Assembly: GCA_028870615.1 (NCBI GenBank)
Contig: JAGWPH010000072.1
Location: 1-12,861 of the forward strand
DNA from: Betaproteobacteria bacterium
GTDB lineage: Bacteria; Pseudomonadota; Gammaproteobacteria; Burkholderiales; Ferrovaceae
Direction: 5' to 3'
Length of the DNA stretch: 12,861 bases
Shown: positions 6,235 to 12,861 of the stretch, piece by piece
Position numbering within the stretch: position 1 is the first letter of the stretch
Layout: each line of letters starts with the position of its first letter
Position numbers and translations under genes: made by a program
Notes under the pieces: model-generated
What the model was told of the DNA's origin: nothing
What the model saw: only the letters and a program-made list of their open reading frames with translations
Database searches by the model: none

Positions 6235-8028
6235 ATGAACCTGATCCGAAATTTTTCCATCATCGCACACATCGATCACGGCAAATCCACGCTGGCGGAC
6301 CGCTTCATCCAGCTTTGTGGCGGCTTGTCCGAGCGGGAGATGGCGTCCCAGGTACTGGATAGCATGGATCTGGAGCGCGAAAGGGGCATCACCATCAAGG
6401 CCCAGACAGCCTCTCTGCAATACAGGGCGCGCGATGGCCAAATTTACAATCTCAATTTGATAGACACCCCTGGGCATGTGGATTTTTCCTACGAAGTATC
6501 GCGCTCGCTGGCTGCCTGTGAGGGGGCCGTGCTGGTGGTGGATGCCTCGCAGGGGGTCGAGGCCCAAACAGTGGCCAATTGTTATACCGCTATCGAACAG
6601 GGGGTTGAAGTCGTTCCGGTTCTCAACAAGATCGACCTGCCTTCAGCGGAACCTGAAAGGGTCATCACTGAAATCGAAGACATTATCGGCATTGATGCCC
6701 ATCAAGCGTTGCGGGTCAGCGCCAAGACGGGAGAAGGGGTAGAAGAGGTTCTGGAGGCTGTGATTGCCCGGGTGCCGCCCCCTCAGGGTAAGCTGCAAGC
6801 ACCATTGAAGGCGCTTATCATTGATTCGTGGTTTGACAATTACGTGGGCGTAGTCATGTTGGTACGGGTTGTGGATGGCGTATTGCGCCCCAAAGACAAG
6901 ATTTTGCTGATGTCCATAGCAACCACTTATTTATGCGAACAGGTTGGTGTGTTTACCCCCAAATCCCTGCAACGGGAAAGTCTTTCGGCGGGGCAGGTGG
7001 GTTTTGTCATTGCCGGCATTCGCGAACTGCACGCGGCTCGAGTGGGGGACACCATTACCTTGGCCCAGAATCCGGCAACAGTGCCGCTTCCAGGGTTCAA
7101 GGAGATCAAGCCGCAAGTCTTTGCAGGCCTTTATCCGGTAGAAACAAACCAGTACGATGCCCTGCGCGATGCGCTGGAAAAACTCAAGCTCAATGATGCC
7201 TCTTTGCAATACGAGCCGGAAACCTCGCAGGCCCTGGGATTTGGTTTCCGCTGCGGATTTTTGGGATTGCTGCACATGGAGATCGTGCAGGAGCGTCTGG
7301 AACGCGAATACGATATGGATCTCATCACTACGGCGCCTACCGTGGTTTATCAGGTGGCGTTGCGGGATGGGACGGTGGAGGAGATTGAAAATCCATCGCG
7401 TATGCCCGACCCCTCCAAAATAGAAGAAATTCGGGAGCCCATCATCAATGCCACCATACTGCTACCCCAGGATTATGTCGGTTCTGTGATTACCCTGTGT
7501 AATCAGAAACGCGGGGTCCAGATTGACATGCAGTATTCGGGACGCCAAGTGGTGCTGACCTATGAAATGCCGCTCAATGAAGTGGTCATGGATTTCTTTG
7601 ATCGGCTGAAATCCGTAAGCCGGGGTTATGCCTCATTGGATTATGAATTCAAGACGTTCCGCGCTTCCGATCTTGTCAAACTGGACATCTTGATCAACAG
7701 TGAAAAAGTGGACGCCTTGTCGCTGGTGGTCCATCGTTCCAGCAGTTTGTATCGGGGACGAGAACTGGCCGCCCGAATGCGCGAACTTATTCCGCGCCAG
7801 ATGTTTGATGTGGCAGTGCAGGCTGCGATCGGTTCCCATATCATTGCGCGTGAAAGTATCAAGGCATTGCGTAAAAATGTTCTGGCCAAATGCTATGGTG
7901 GTGATATCTCGCGCAAACGCAAGCTGCTGGAAAAACAGAAGGCAGGAAAAAAGCGAATGAAGCAGGTGGGTAGTGTGGAAATTCCCCAGGAGGCATTCCT
8001 TGCCATCCTGCAAGTGGAGAGTAAATGA
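6235..8028 (+). CDS. lepA: Elongation factor 4 (LepA), ribosome-associated GTPase
   Basis: LepA (EF4) is a translational GTPase that acts on the ribosome; reported roles include back-translocation and help in initiation or 30S maturation. The 597 residues match the family length of about 600. GTPase motifs: G1 AHIDHGKST (11-19), G2 region ERGITI (49-54), G3 DTPGH (77-81) and G4 NKID (131-134). The EF-G-like domains follow, and the LepA-specific C-terminus includes [20 protein letters not shown] near residue 560. The start at 6235 gives the conserved [16 protein letters not shown]. An in-frame TTG at 6208 lies in the terminator loop and is rejected. No Shine-Dalgarno sequence precedes 6235; the bases before it belong to the terminator. 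The stop overlaps lepB (ATGA). Confidence 0.97.
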   Translation: MNLIRNFSIIAHIDHGKSTLADRFIQLCGGLSEREMASQVLDSMDLERERGITIKAQTASLQYRARDGQIYNLNLIDTPGHVDFSYEVSRSLAACEGAVLVVDASQGVEAQTVANCYTAIEQGVEVVPVLNKIDLPSAEPERVITEIEDIIGIDAHQALRVSAKTGEGVEEVLEAVIARVPPPQGKLQAPLKALIIDSWFDNYVGVVMLVRVVDGVLRPKDKILLMSIATTYLCEQVGVFTPKSLQRESLSAGQVGFVIAGIRELHAARVGDTITLAQNPATVPLPGFKEIKPQVFAGLYPVETNQYDALRDALEKLKLNDASLQYEPETSQALGFGFRCGFLGLLHMEIVQERLEREYDMDLITTAPTVVYQVALRDGTVEEIENPSRMPDPSKIEEIREPIINATILLPQDYVGSVITLCNQKRGVQIDMQYSGRQVVLTYEMPLNEVVMDFFDRLKSVSRGYASLDYEFKTFRASDLVKLDILINSEKVDALSLVVHRSSSLYRGRELAARMRELIPRQMFDVAVQAAIGSHIIARESIKALRKNVLAKCYGGDISRKRKLLEKQKAGKKRMKQVGSVEIPQEAFLAILQVESK

Positions 8029-9002
8029 TGGACCTTTTTAAGCTGGGAGTTGCTGGATTGCTTTTCACACTCCCTGTAGTTGCGTGGGATCTGTTTTCAA
8101 AGCGCCCCAGAGGACAACAGGATCGCCATGCCGGGTGGGTTCAGACCGCGTGGTTGGTCATGCTGGTCTGTGCTTTCGGACTATTGCTCAAGGTCACCGG
8201 GTTTTCAGAAATCCTGCTTGCGGCAAGCATGCTGACGGGGCTTGTGGTGTTGTGGGACTGGTTGCGCAAACGGCGCACAAAGGATGTTCCGGTTGTTGCA
8301 GAAAGCGCCTGGCTGGAAATTTCAAAGAGTTTTTTCCCGGTTATTCTGGTGGTCTTTGTGGTGCGTTCCTTCATGTTTGAACCATTCAAGATCCCCTCCG
8401 GTTCAATGATTCCAACCCTGCGCATCGGCGACTTTATCCTGGTCAATAAGTACACGTATGGAATCAGGCTTCCGGTGTCCAACCATACCGTGATCAGTAT
8501 CAATCATCCGCAACGTGGTGAGGTGATGGTATTCAAGTATCCTGAAGATCCTTCAACCAACTACATCAAGCGGGTGGTGGGATTGCCAGGGGACACCGTG
8601 GTCTATCAAGCCAAGCGCCTTACCATTAATGGCACGACTGTTCCAATCGCGGCTGATGGTTCCTTCAGTGATCTGGAAGACGCGCTGAGCTATGCAAATT
8701 TCGACCGGTTTCAGGAAATACTGGGCGACCATAAGCACAGCATCATCACTGTAGACCAGCAGCCCCCCATCTTTTTGTCCCAGGTGCGTGACTTCCCAGA
8801 CCGTTCGGCTTGTCTGTACAACGCCGATGGATTTGCCTGCAAAGTTCCTGTTGGGCACTACTTTATGATGGGAGACAATCGGGATCGCAGTTCGGACAGT
8901 CGCTACTGGGGATTTGTTCCGGAGGACAATATTGTGGGCAAAGCCGTGCTGGTGTGGATGAATTTTCACGACTTTAGCCGGATTGGCACGTTGGTTTACT
9001 AG
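8025..9002 (+). CDS. lepB: Signal peptidase I (leader peptidase)
   Basis: LepB cuts signal peptides from exported proteins at the outer face of the inner membrane, using a Ser-Lys dyad. The dyad is Ser127 in [10 protein letters not shown] and Lys182 in [11 protein letters not shown], 55 residues apart as in E. coli. The late box [11 protein letters not shown] lies at 283-293. The 325-residue length is usual, but Ser127 is about 36 residues later than in E. coli. The N-terminal part shows four hydrophobic stretches (about 5-21, 41-58, 61-79 and 102-118), with basic clusters at 26-29 and 81-84, suggesting one extra membrane hairpin before the canonical segment next to the active site. GGAG (8016-8019) precedes ATG 8025; ATG 8028 is an alternative. 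It shares ATGA with lepA, and co-transcription is typical for this pair. Confidence 0.96.
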   Translation: MMDLFKLGVAGLLFTLPVVAWDLFSKRPRGQQDRHAGWVQTAWLVMLVCAFGLLLKVTGFSEILLAASMLTGLVVLWDWLRKRRTKDVPVVAESAWLEISKSFFPVILVVFVVRSFMFEPFKIPSGSMIPTLRIGDFILVNKYTYGIRLPVSNHTVISINHPQRGEVMVFKYPEDPSTNYIKRVVGLPGDTVVYQAKRLTINGTTVPIAADGSFSDLEDALSYANFDRFQEILGDHKHSIITVDQQPPIFLSQVRDFPDRSACLYNADGFACKVPVGHYFMMGDNRDRSSDSRYWGFVPEDNIVGKAVLVWMNFHDFSRIGTLVY

Positions 9003-9007
9003 CCCCC

Positions 9008-9700
9008 ATGACACGCACGGACGATACGCGGGCACAGGAGCTTGGTCGGCGGATTGGCTACGTGTTTCAGTCCAGTGCGCTGGCGCTTGAAGCACTGACG
9101 CACCGCAGCTATGCAGTAAACAACAATGAACGGCTCGAATTTCTCGGAGACAGTGTCCTCAACCTGGTCGTGGCCCAGATCTTATTCGATCGTCACTCCC
9201 AGTTGCCCGAAGGCGAGCTGAGCCGTATTCGTGCAGGTCTTGTCAATCGGGAAGCCTTGTTGCAGATTTCACAGCAATTGCGTCTGGGTGAATTGTTGCG
9301 GCTGGGGGAAGGAGAACTCAAGAGCGGAGGGGGTGGACGCCCGTCTATTCTGGCAGATGCTGTCGAAGCCGTGCTGGGCGCCGTGTTTCGCGATGGAGGA
9401 TTTACGGCAGCGGAGACCGTGATTCGAAGCCTCTTGGCGCCCATGATGGATGCCATCGACCTCACTGCAACCCCCAAGGATGCCAAAACCAGTTTGCAGG
9501 AGTGGCTGCAAGCCCGGCATCGATCATTACCACGCTATCAGCTGCTTGAAACCCGGGGAGAAGCCCATGACCAAACTTTTCGGGTACTTTGCGTCGTGGA
9601 TGATATGGCACTGCGTACCGAAGCAGAAGGCAAGAGCCGACGAATGGCAGAGCAGCTGGCGGCGCAGCTTGCCCTGCAGAAATTGCCAGGGGCGGGGTAA
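9008..9700 (+). CDS. rnc: Ribonuclease III
   Basis: RNase III cuts double-stranded RNA, including the 16S and 23S precursors and some mRNAs. The 230-residue protein has the signature NERLEFLGDSVL at 40-51, and the acidic metal-binding residues align as Glu41, Glu44, Asp48, Asp117 and Glu120, the same pattern as E. coli shifted by three. A double-stranded-RNA-binding domain covers about 157-227 (DAKTSLQEWLQAR, then the AEGKSRRMAEQLAA end). ATG 9008 is 5 bases after the lepB stop and has no clear Shine-Dalgarno sequence; translation may depend on coupling with lepB. The TAA stop shares one base with the era start. The lepB-rnc-era-recO order is widespread in proteobacteria. Confidence 0.97.
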   Translation: MTRTDDTRAQELGRRIGYVFQSSALALEALTHRSYAVNNNERLEFLGDSVLNLVVAQILFDRHSQLPEGELSRIRAGLVNREALLQISQQLRLGELLRLGEGELKSGGGGRPSILADAVEAVLGAVFRDGGFTAAETVIRSLLAPMMDAIDLTATPKDAKTSLQEWLQARHRSLPRYQLLETRGEAHDQTFRVLCVVDDMALRTEAEGKSRRMAEQLAAQLALQKLPGAG

Positions 9701-10581
9701 TGACGCACTGTGGCACCGTGGCCATCGTAGGCCGACCCAATGTAGGAAAATCCACGCTGCTCAATCACCTCGTCGGTCAAAAAATCAGCATCACTTCGCG
9801 TAAACCGCAAACAACGCGAACGCGCATCAAGGGCATCGTAACGCACCCGGAAGCCCAGTTTGTGTTTGTTGATACCCCGGGCTACCAGACCCGTTACGGC
9901 AACGCGCTTAATCGGGCCATGAATCGTTCTGTGCTTAGTACCTTACAGGATGTCGATGTAGTCCTGATGGTGATCGATGCATTGCGTTGGAATATCGCCG
10001 ATCAGCAGGTGCTGGACCGGATTCCAAAGGCAGTTCGGCCCTTATTGGTCATCAACAAGGTGGATCAGGTCAAACCGCGTACTTTGCTATTGCCATTTTT
10101 GCAGGAACGTGCCAAAGAACTTCGATTTGATGCAGTGATTCCGCTCAGTGCCAAGCAAGATAAAGATTTTGATGGACTGATGCAGGAAATTCAAAGGCGA
10201 CTGCCAGAAGCCCCATTTATGTACGATGCCGATGACTTGACCGATAGTAATGAACGTTTTCTGGCCGCAGAATTCATTCGTGAGCAGCTGTTCCGCTTGC
10301 TGGGTGAGGAACTGCCCTATGCCGCGATGGTGCAGATCGACCAGTACCGGTTGGAAGGCCGGTTGCATCGAATTCACGCTACTATCGTAGTGGATAATGA
10401 CAATCAAAAAGCCATCGTGATAGGACATCAGGGAGAGAAGTTGAAGGCTATCGGCACCAAGGCACGCAAGGAAATCGAAACATTGGTACAGGGCAAGGTG
10501 CATCTGGAGTTATGGGTCAAGGTCAGGGGAGGCTGGGCCGATGACGAGCGTGCCTTGAGGCAGTTGGGATATGACCTCTGA
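9700..10581 (+). CDS. era: GTPase Era, 30S ribosome assembly factor
   Basis: Era binds near the 3' end of 16S rRNA through its KH domain and helps 30S subunit maturation. The 293-residue protein has the GTPase domain with G1 GRPNVGKS (11-18), the switch region KPQTTRTRIKGI (35-46), G3 DTPG (58-61), G4 NKVD (119-122) and G5 SAK (150-152). The C-terminal type II KH domain has the GHQG loop at 242-245, followed by LKAIGTKARKEIE, and ends with WVKVRGGWADDERAL. ATG 9700 overlaps the rnc stop by one base, with AGGGG a few bases upstream. Its last 11 bases overlap the start of recO in another frame. Coupling to rnc makes sense because both act on ribosomal RNA maturation. Confidence 0.97.
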   Translation: MTHCGTVAIVGRPNVGKSTLLNHLVGQKISITSRKPQTTRTRIKGIVTHPEAQFVFVDTPGYQTRYGNALNRAMNRSVLSTLQDVDVVLMVIDALRWNIADQQVLDRIPKAVRPLLVINKVDQVKPRTLLLPFLQERAKELRFDAVIPLSAKQDKDFDGLMQEIQRRLPEAPFMYDADDLTDSNERFLAAEFIREQLFRLLGEELPYAAMVQIDQYRLEGRLHRIHATIVVDNDNQKAIVIGHQGEKLKAIGTKARKEIETLVQGKVHLELWVKVRGGWADDERALRQLGYDL

Positions 10582-11296
10582 TCGCAGTCACGTGGTGTCC
10601 GAACCAGCTTTTGTGCTGCACAGCACACCCTGGCGAGAAACCAGTCTGATCGTAGAACTTCTTACCGCTCACCATGGGCGCGTTCCCCTGGTAGCAAAGG
10701 GAGTTCGTCGGCCACGCTCTGCGCTGCGGGGCCTCATGCAACCTTTTCAACCCCTGTTGGTCAGCTGGTTTGGCAATGGTGAACTGCGTACCCTCAAGAC
10801 CGCTGAATGGCAGGGAGGATTGCCACTGCTGCAAGGCAGTGCGTTGTTTTGCGGGTTTTACCTCAACGAATTGCTGGTGCGCCTGCTTGGGAGAGACGAT
10901 CCTCACGTCGAACTGTTTCAAATCTACCAGACCGCGTTGGCGCGTTTGGCTGCCACTGAACCGTTTGAACCTGTGTTACGCGCTTTTGAAATCGCGCTAT
11001 TGCGCGAATTGGGCTATGCCCTGCAACTGGAGCGCGAAGCGGACACCGGGGAACCTATTGAGGCTACAGTGCAGTACCACTTTGAGCATGAACGTGGCGC
11101 TGTTCGAGTCGGCGAGCCGGGTAGGAATACAGTACAATTTGCGGGCAAAACACTGCTCGACATGGCCCAGTCACGTTACGATGACCCGGTGACCTTGAGT
11201 CAGAGTAAACAGCTGATGCGACAATTGCTGGGGCATCATCTGGATCATCAGGACTTGCATACCCGGCGCATCATTCAGGAGCTACCGTTGCTGTGA
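10571..11296 (+). CDS. recO: DNA repair protein RecO
   Basis: RecO works with RecR (and RecF) to load RecA onto SSB-coated single-stranded DNA at gaps. The 241-residue length matches the family. The N-terminal OB-fold region shows [20 protein letters not shown] (13-32), [15 protein letters not shown] (36-50) and [12 protein letters not shown] (55-66). The helical C-terminal part contains [11 protein letters not shown] and [14 protein letters not shown] see no zinc-binding cysteine cluster of the kind found in some RecO proteins. ATG 10571 starts inside era (11-base overlap); a GTG near 10600 is an alternative but would cut off residues aligned with the usual N-terminus. The stop overlaps the pdxJ GTG start (GTGA). 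Confidence 0.94.
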   Translation: MTSDRSHVVSEPAFVLHSTPWRETSLIVELLTAHHGRVPLVAKGVRRPRSALRGLMQPFQPLLVSWFGNGELRTLKTAEWQGGLPLLQGSALFCGFYLNELLVRLLGRDDPHVELFQIYQTALARLAATEPFEPVLRAFEIALLRELGYALQLEREADTGEPIEATVQYHFEHERGAVRVGEPGRNTVQFAGKTLLDMAQSRYDDPVTLSQSKQLMRQLLGHHLDHQDLHTRRIIQELPLL

Positions 11297-12024
11297 TTCA
11301 GTTGGGTGTCAACATTGATCATATCGCCACTTTACGTCAGGCGCGGGGGACCCGCTATCCCAGTCCAGTGCAGGCCGCACTACTGGCAGAATACGCCGGA
11401 GCCGATGCTATCACGCTGCACTTGCGCGAAGACCGCCGCCATATCCAGGATCGCGACCTGGAAATTTTGCGCGAAGTATTGTCCACTCGAATGAATCTCG
11501 AAATGGCTGTGACGGATGAAATGTTGGCCATTGCCCTCAAGACGCGCCCACACGATGCTTGTTTGGTGCCTGAACGGCGCCAGGAAATCACCACGGAAGG
11601 TGGGCTGGATGTGGTTACACATTTCGACCGTGTCCGGAAAGCTTGCCAGAAGTTGGGAGATGCTGGAATCCGGGTATCGCTGTTTATCAATGCGGATCAC
11701 GCGCAACTGGATGCGTCCCAGGCGGCAGGTGCCGCAGTGGTGGAACTGCATACCGGACACTATGCTGAACTGGAAACCGAGGCGCAACAGAAAATCGAGC
11801 TGGAACGGTTACGTACTGCCGCAGACTACGGCACTGGTCTTGGGCTGCGGGTCAATGCCGGACACGGCCTCAACTATCACAACACACGCCAGATTGCCAG
11901 GCTGGCCAATATTCGTGAACTTAATATCGGCCACGCCATCGTGGCACAAGCGTTGTTTGTGGGTTGGGAAACAGCAGTACGCGAAATGAAGACACTTATT
12001 ACCGGTGCTGTCGCAGTTTCATGA
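11293..12024 (+). CDS. pdxJ: Pyridoxine 5'-phosphate synthase
   Basis: PdxJ condenses 1-deoxyxylulose 5-phosphate with 3-amino-2-oxopropyl phosphate to make pyridoxine 5'-phosphate, the ring-closing step of the DXP-dependent vitamin B6 pathway. The 243-residue TIM-barrel protein has [17 protein letters not shown] at 4-20, [12 protein letters not shown] at 42-53 with His43, the catalytic Glu70 in NLEMAVT, and AGHGLNY at 189-195 with His191, followed by [14 protein letters not shown]. These align with His45, Glu72 and His193 of E. coli PdxJ. Translation starts at GTG 11293, which overlaps the recO TGA; AGGAG lies 11 bases upstream, at 11277-11281. The stop overlaps acpS (ATGA). pdxJ-acpS pairs are common in proteobacteria. 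Confidence 0.97.
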   Translation: MIQLGVNIDHIATLRQARGTRYPSPVQAALLAEYAGADAITLHLREDRRHIQDRDLEILREVLSTRMNLEMAVTDEMLAIALKTRPHDACLVPERRQEITTEGGLDVVTHFDRVRKACQKLGDAGIRVSLFINADHAQLDASQAAGAAVVELHTGHYAELETEAQQKIELERLRTAADYGTGLGLRVNAGHGLNYHNTRQIARLANIRELNIGHAIVAQALFVGWETAVREMKTLITGAVAVS

Positions 12025-12401
12025 TTATTGGGATCGGGGTGGACACAGTGCTGGTACGACGAATCCGGGATGCCCTGAATCGTCACGGAACCCGGCTTGC
12101 CGAAAAACTCCTGACCCCTTATGAGTTACAACGCTTCAATTCTCACGGCCAACCCGCCCGCTATCTGGCCAAACGTTTTGCAGTCAAGGAGGCGTTTTCC
12201 AAAGCCATGGGCACGGGAATTCACAACCCCGTGACCTGGCGCAAGATCGGCACGGCTCACGATGAACAGGGCGCGCCGGTTATTGCCATGCATCCTGATC
12301 TGGAAGCTTTTGCCCTGGCCAGGGGAATTACGCATACCCACGTTTCTGTTACGGATGAAGAACAACATGCGGTGGCTTTCGTGATCCTGGAACGGCTGTG
12401 A
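12021..12401 (+). CDS. acpS: Holo-[acyl-carrier-protein] synthase
   Basis: AcpS moves the 4'-phosphopantetheine arm of coenzyme A onto apo acyl carrier protein, which fatty acid synthesis needs. The 126 residues equal the usual length. Key motifs: IGIGVDTV with the metal-binding Asp8, [20 protein letters not shown] at 47-66 with Glu57, and [16 protein letters not shown] near the C-terminus. ATG 12021 overlaps the pdxJ TGA (ATGA) and gives the standard start MIIGIGVD; the frame is open further upstream within pdxJ, but those residues do not belong to the family. The stop overlaps the nagZ GTG. Probably one transcript with pdxJ and nagZ. Confidence 0.96.
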   Translation: MIIGIGVDTVLVRRIRDALNRHGTRLAEKLLTPYELQRFNSHGQPARYLAKRFAVKEAFSKAMGTGIHNPVTWRKIGTAHDEQGAPVIAMHPDLEAFALARGITHTHVSVTDEEQHAVAFVILERL

Positions 12402-12861
12402 TTGGTCCGGTCATGCTGGATATCATGGGCCTGCGCCCTGACGGCGATGAGCGCGCCCTGATCTGCCACCCGCTGGTGGGCGGCGTGATCCTGTTTTCGC
12501 GCAATTTTGAATCTCCTGGCCAGCTCGATGTTCTGACGACGGAGCTGCACAATCTCAAACCGGAACTGATCATTGCAGTAGATCATGAAGGGGGGCGGGT
12601 CCAACGTTTTCGCAATGGATTTACCGAATTGCCGGCAATGGCCACTTTGGGCCTGTGCTTTGATACCGATCGCGCGCAAGCCCTCCGACTGGCTGAAGCC
12701 GTTGGGTTTGTACTGGCCTGGGAACTGCGGTTACACGGCATAGATTTGTCTTTTGCTCCGGTACTCGACATTGATCATGGTCATAGCGATGTTATTGGCG
12801 ATCGTGCTTTTCATAGAGACCCGGAAGTTGTCGCTCTACTGGCTTCCGCATTACGCGTGGG
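12398..12861 (+). CDS. nagZ: Beta-N-acetylhexosaminidase NagZ, N-terminal part (cut by window edge)
   Basis: NagZ is a cytoplasmic family 3 glycosidase that removes N-acetylglucosamine from anhydromuropeptides during cell-wall recycling and, in many Gram-negatives, affects AmpC induction. The first 154 residues are present. They show GPVMLDIMG (3-11), HPLVGGVILFSRNF (24-37), the sugar-binding DHEGGRVQRF (62-71), FAPVLDIDHG (119-128) and VIGDRAF (132-138), all in the family order. The catalytic His-Asp loop and the rest lie beyond the window. The start is GTG 12398, overlapping the acpS stop (GTGA); ATG 12413 is possible but would remove the conserved Gly-Pro-Val just before it. Confidence 0.94.
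   Translation, partial: MIGPVMLDIMGLRPDGDERALICHPLVGGVILFSRNFESPGQLDVLTTELHNLKPELIIAVDHEGGRVQRFRNGFTELPAMATLGLCFDTDRAQALRLAEAVGFVLAWELRLHGIDLSFAPVLDIDHGHSDVIGDRAFHRDPEVVALLASALRV

Noticed and set aside
11964..12020. Extended acpS start inside pdxJ
   Set aside because: The extra 19 residues do not fit AcpS; ATG 12021 gives the standard MIIGIGVD start and an ATGA overlap.

Overview
This window is a compact stretch of housekeeping chromosome from a proteobacterium. The gene order (sigma-E, anti-sigma RseA, RseB, a Do-family protease, a small glutaredoxin-like protein, then lepA-lepB-rnc-era-recO-pdxJ-acpS-nagZ) is typical of Beta- and Gammaproteobacteria. Two things lean towards a betaproteobacterium: no rseC/mucC gene lies between rseB and the protease, and a DUF836-type glutaredoxin-like gene sits before lepA. 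That lean is inference from gene order, not proof. I see no mobile elements, tRNAs, rRNAs or CRISPR arrays.

Layout. The left edge (1-335, minus strand) holds the N-terminus of electron-transfer-flavoprotein:ubiquinone oxidoreductase. It diverges from a fluoride channel gene, crcB/fluC (to 801, plus). The two share a very short upstream region with a palindromic ATTATAAT that gives a -10 hexamer on both strands. crcB converges on nnr (798-2252, minus), the bifunctional NAD(P)H-hydrate repair enzyme; both stop codons are read from one TTAA.

From a 153-bp intergenic region begins a plus-strand envelope-stress operon, rpoE-rseA-rseB-mucD-grx (2406-6148). Every junction has overlapping stop and start codons. 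RpoE is the ECF sigma factor, RseA its membrane anti-sigma, RseB the periplasmic sensor that guards RseA, and MucD a periplasmic PDZ protease that clears misfolded protein. The upstream region has a candidate RpoE-type promoter (suggesting autoregulation), a separate -10-like element, and a perfect 14-bp palindrome.

A strong intrinsic terminator (6197-6224) ends this block, only 10 bp before the lepA start codon. A second packed series, lepA-lepB-rnc-era-recO-pdxJ-acpS-nagZ (6235 to the right edge), covers translation (LepA), protein export (LepB), RNA processing and ribosome assembly (RNase III, Era), recombination repair (RecO), vitamin B6 synthesis (PdxJ), acyl-carrier-protein activation (AcpS) and cell-wall recycling (NagZ, cut by the window end). 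Seven junctions join these genes; six are overlaps and one is a 5-nt gap.

No gene in the window lacks a recognisable family, and I found no convincing undescribed system. The points worth a second look are regulatory (the lepA leader terminator, the rpoE-upstream palindrome, the shared -10 element) and one structural oddity: an apparent extra membrane hairpin in LepB.
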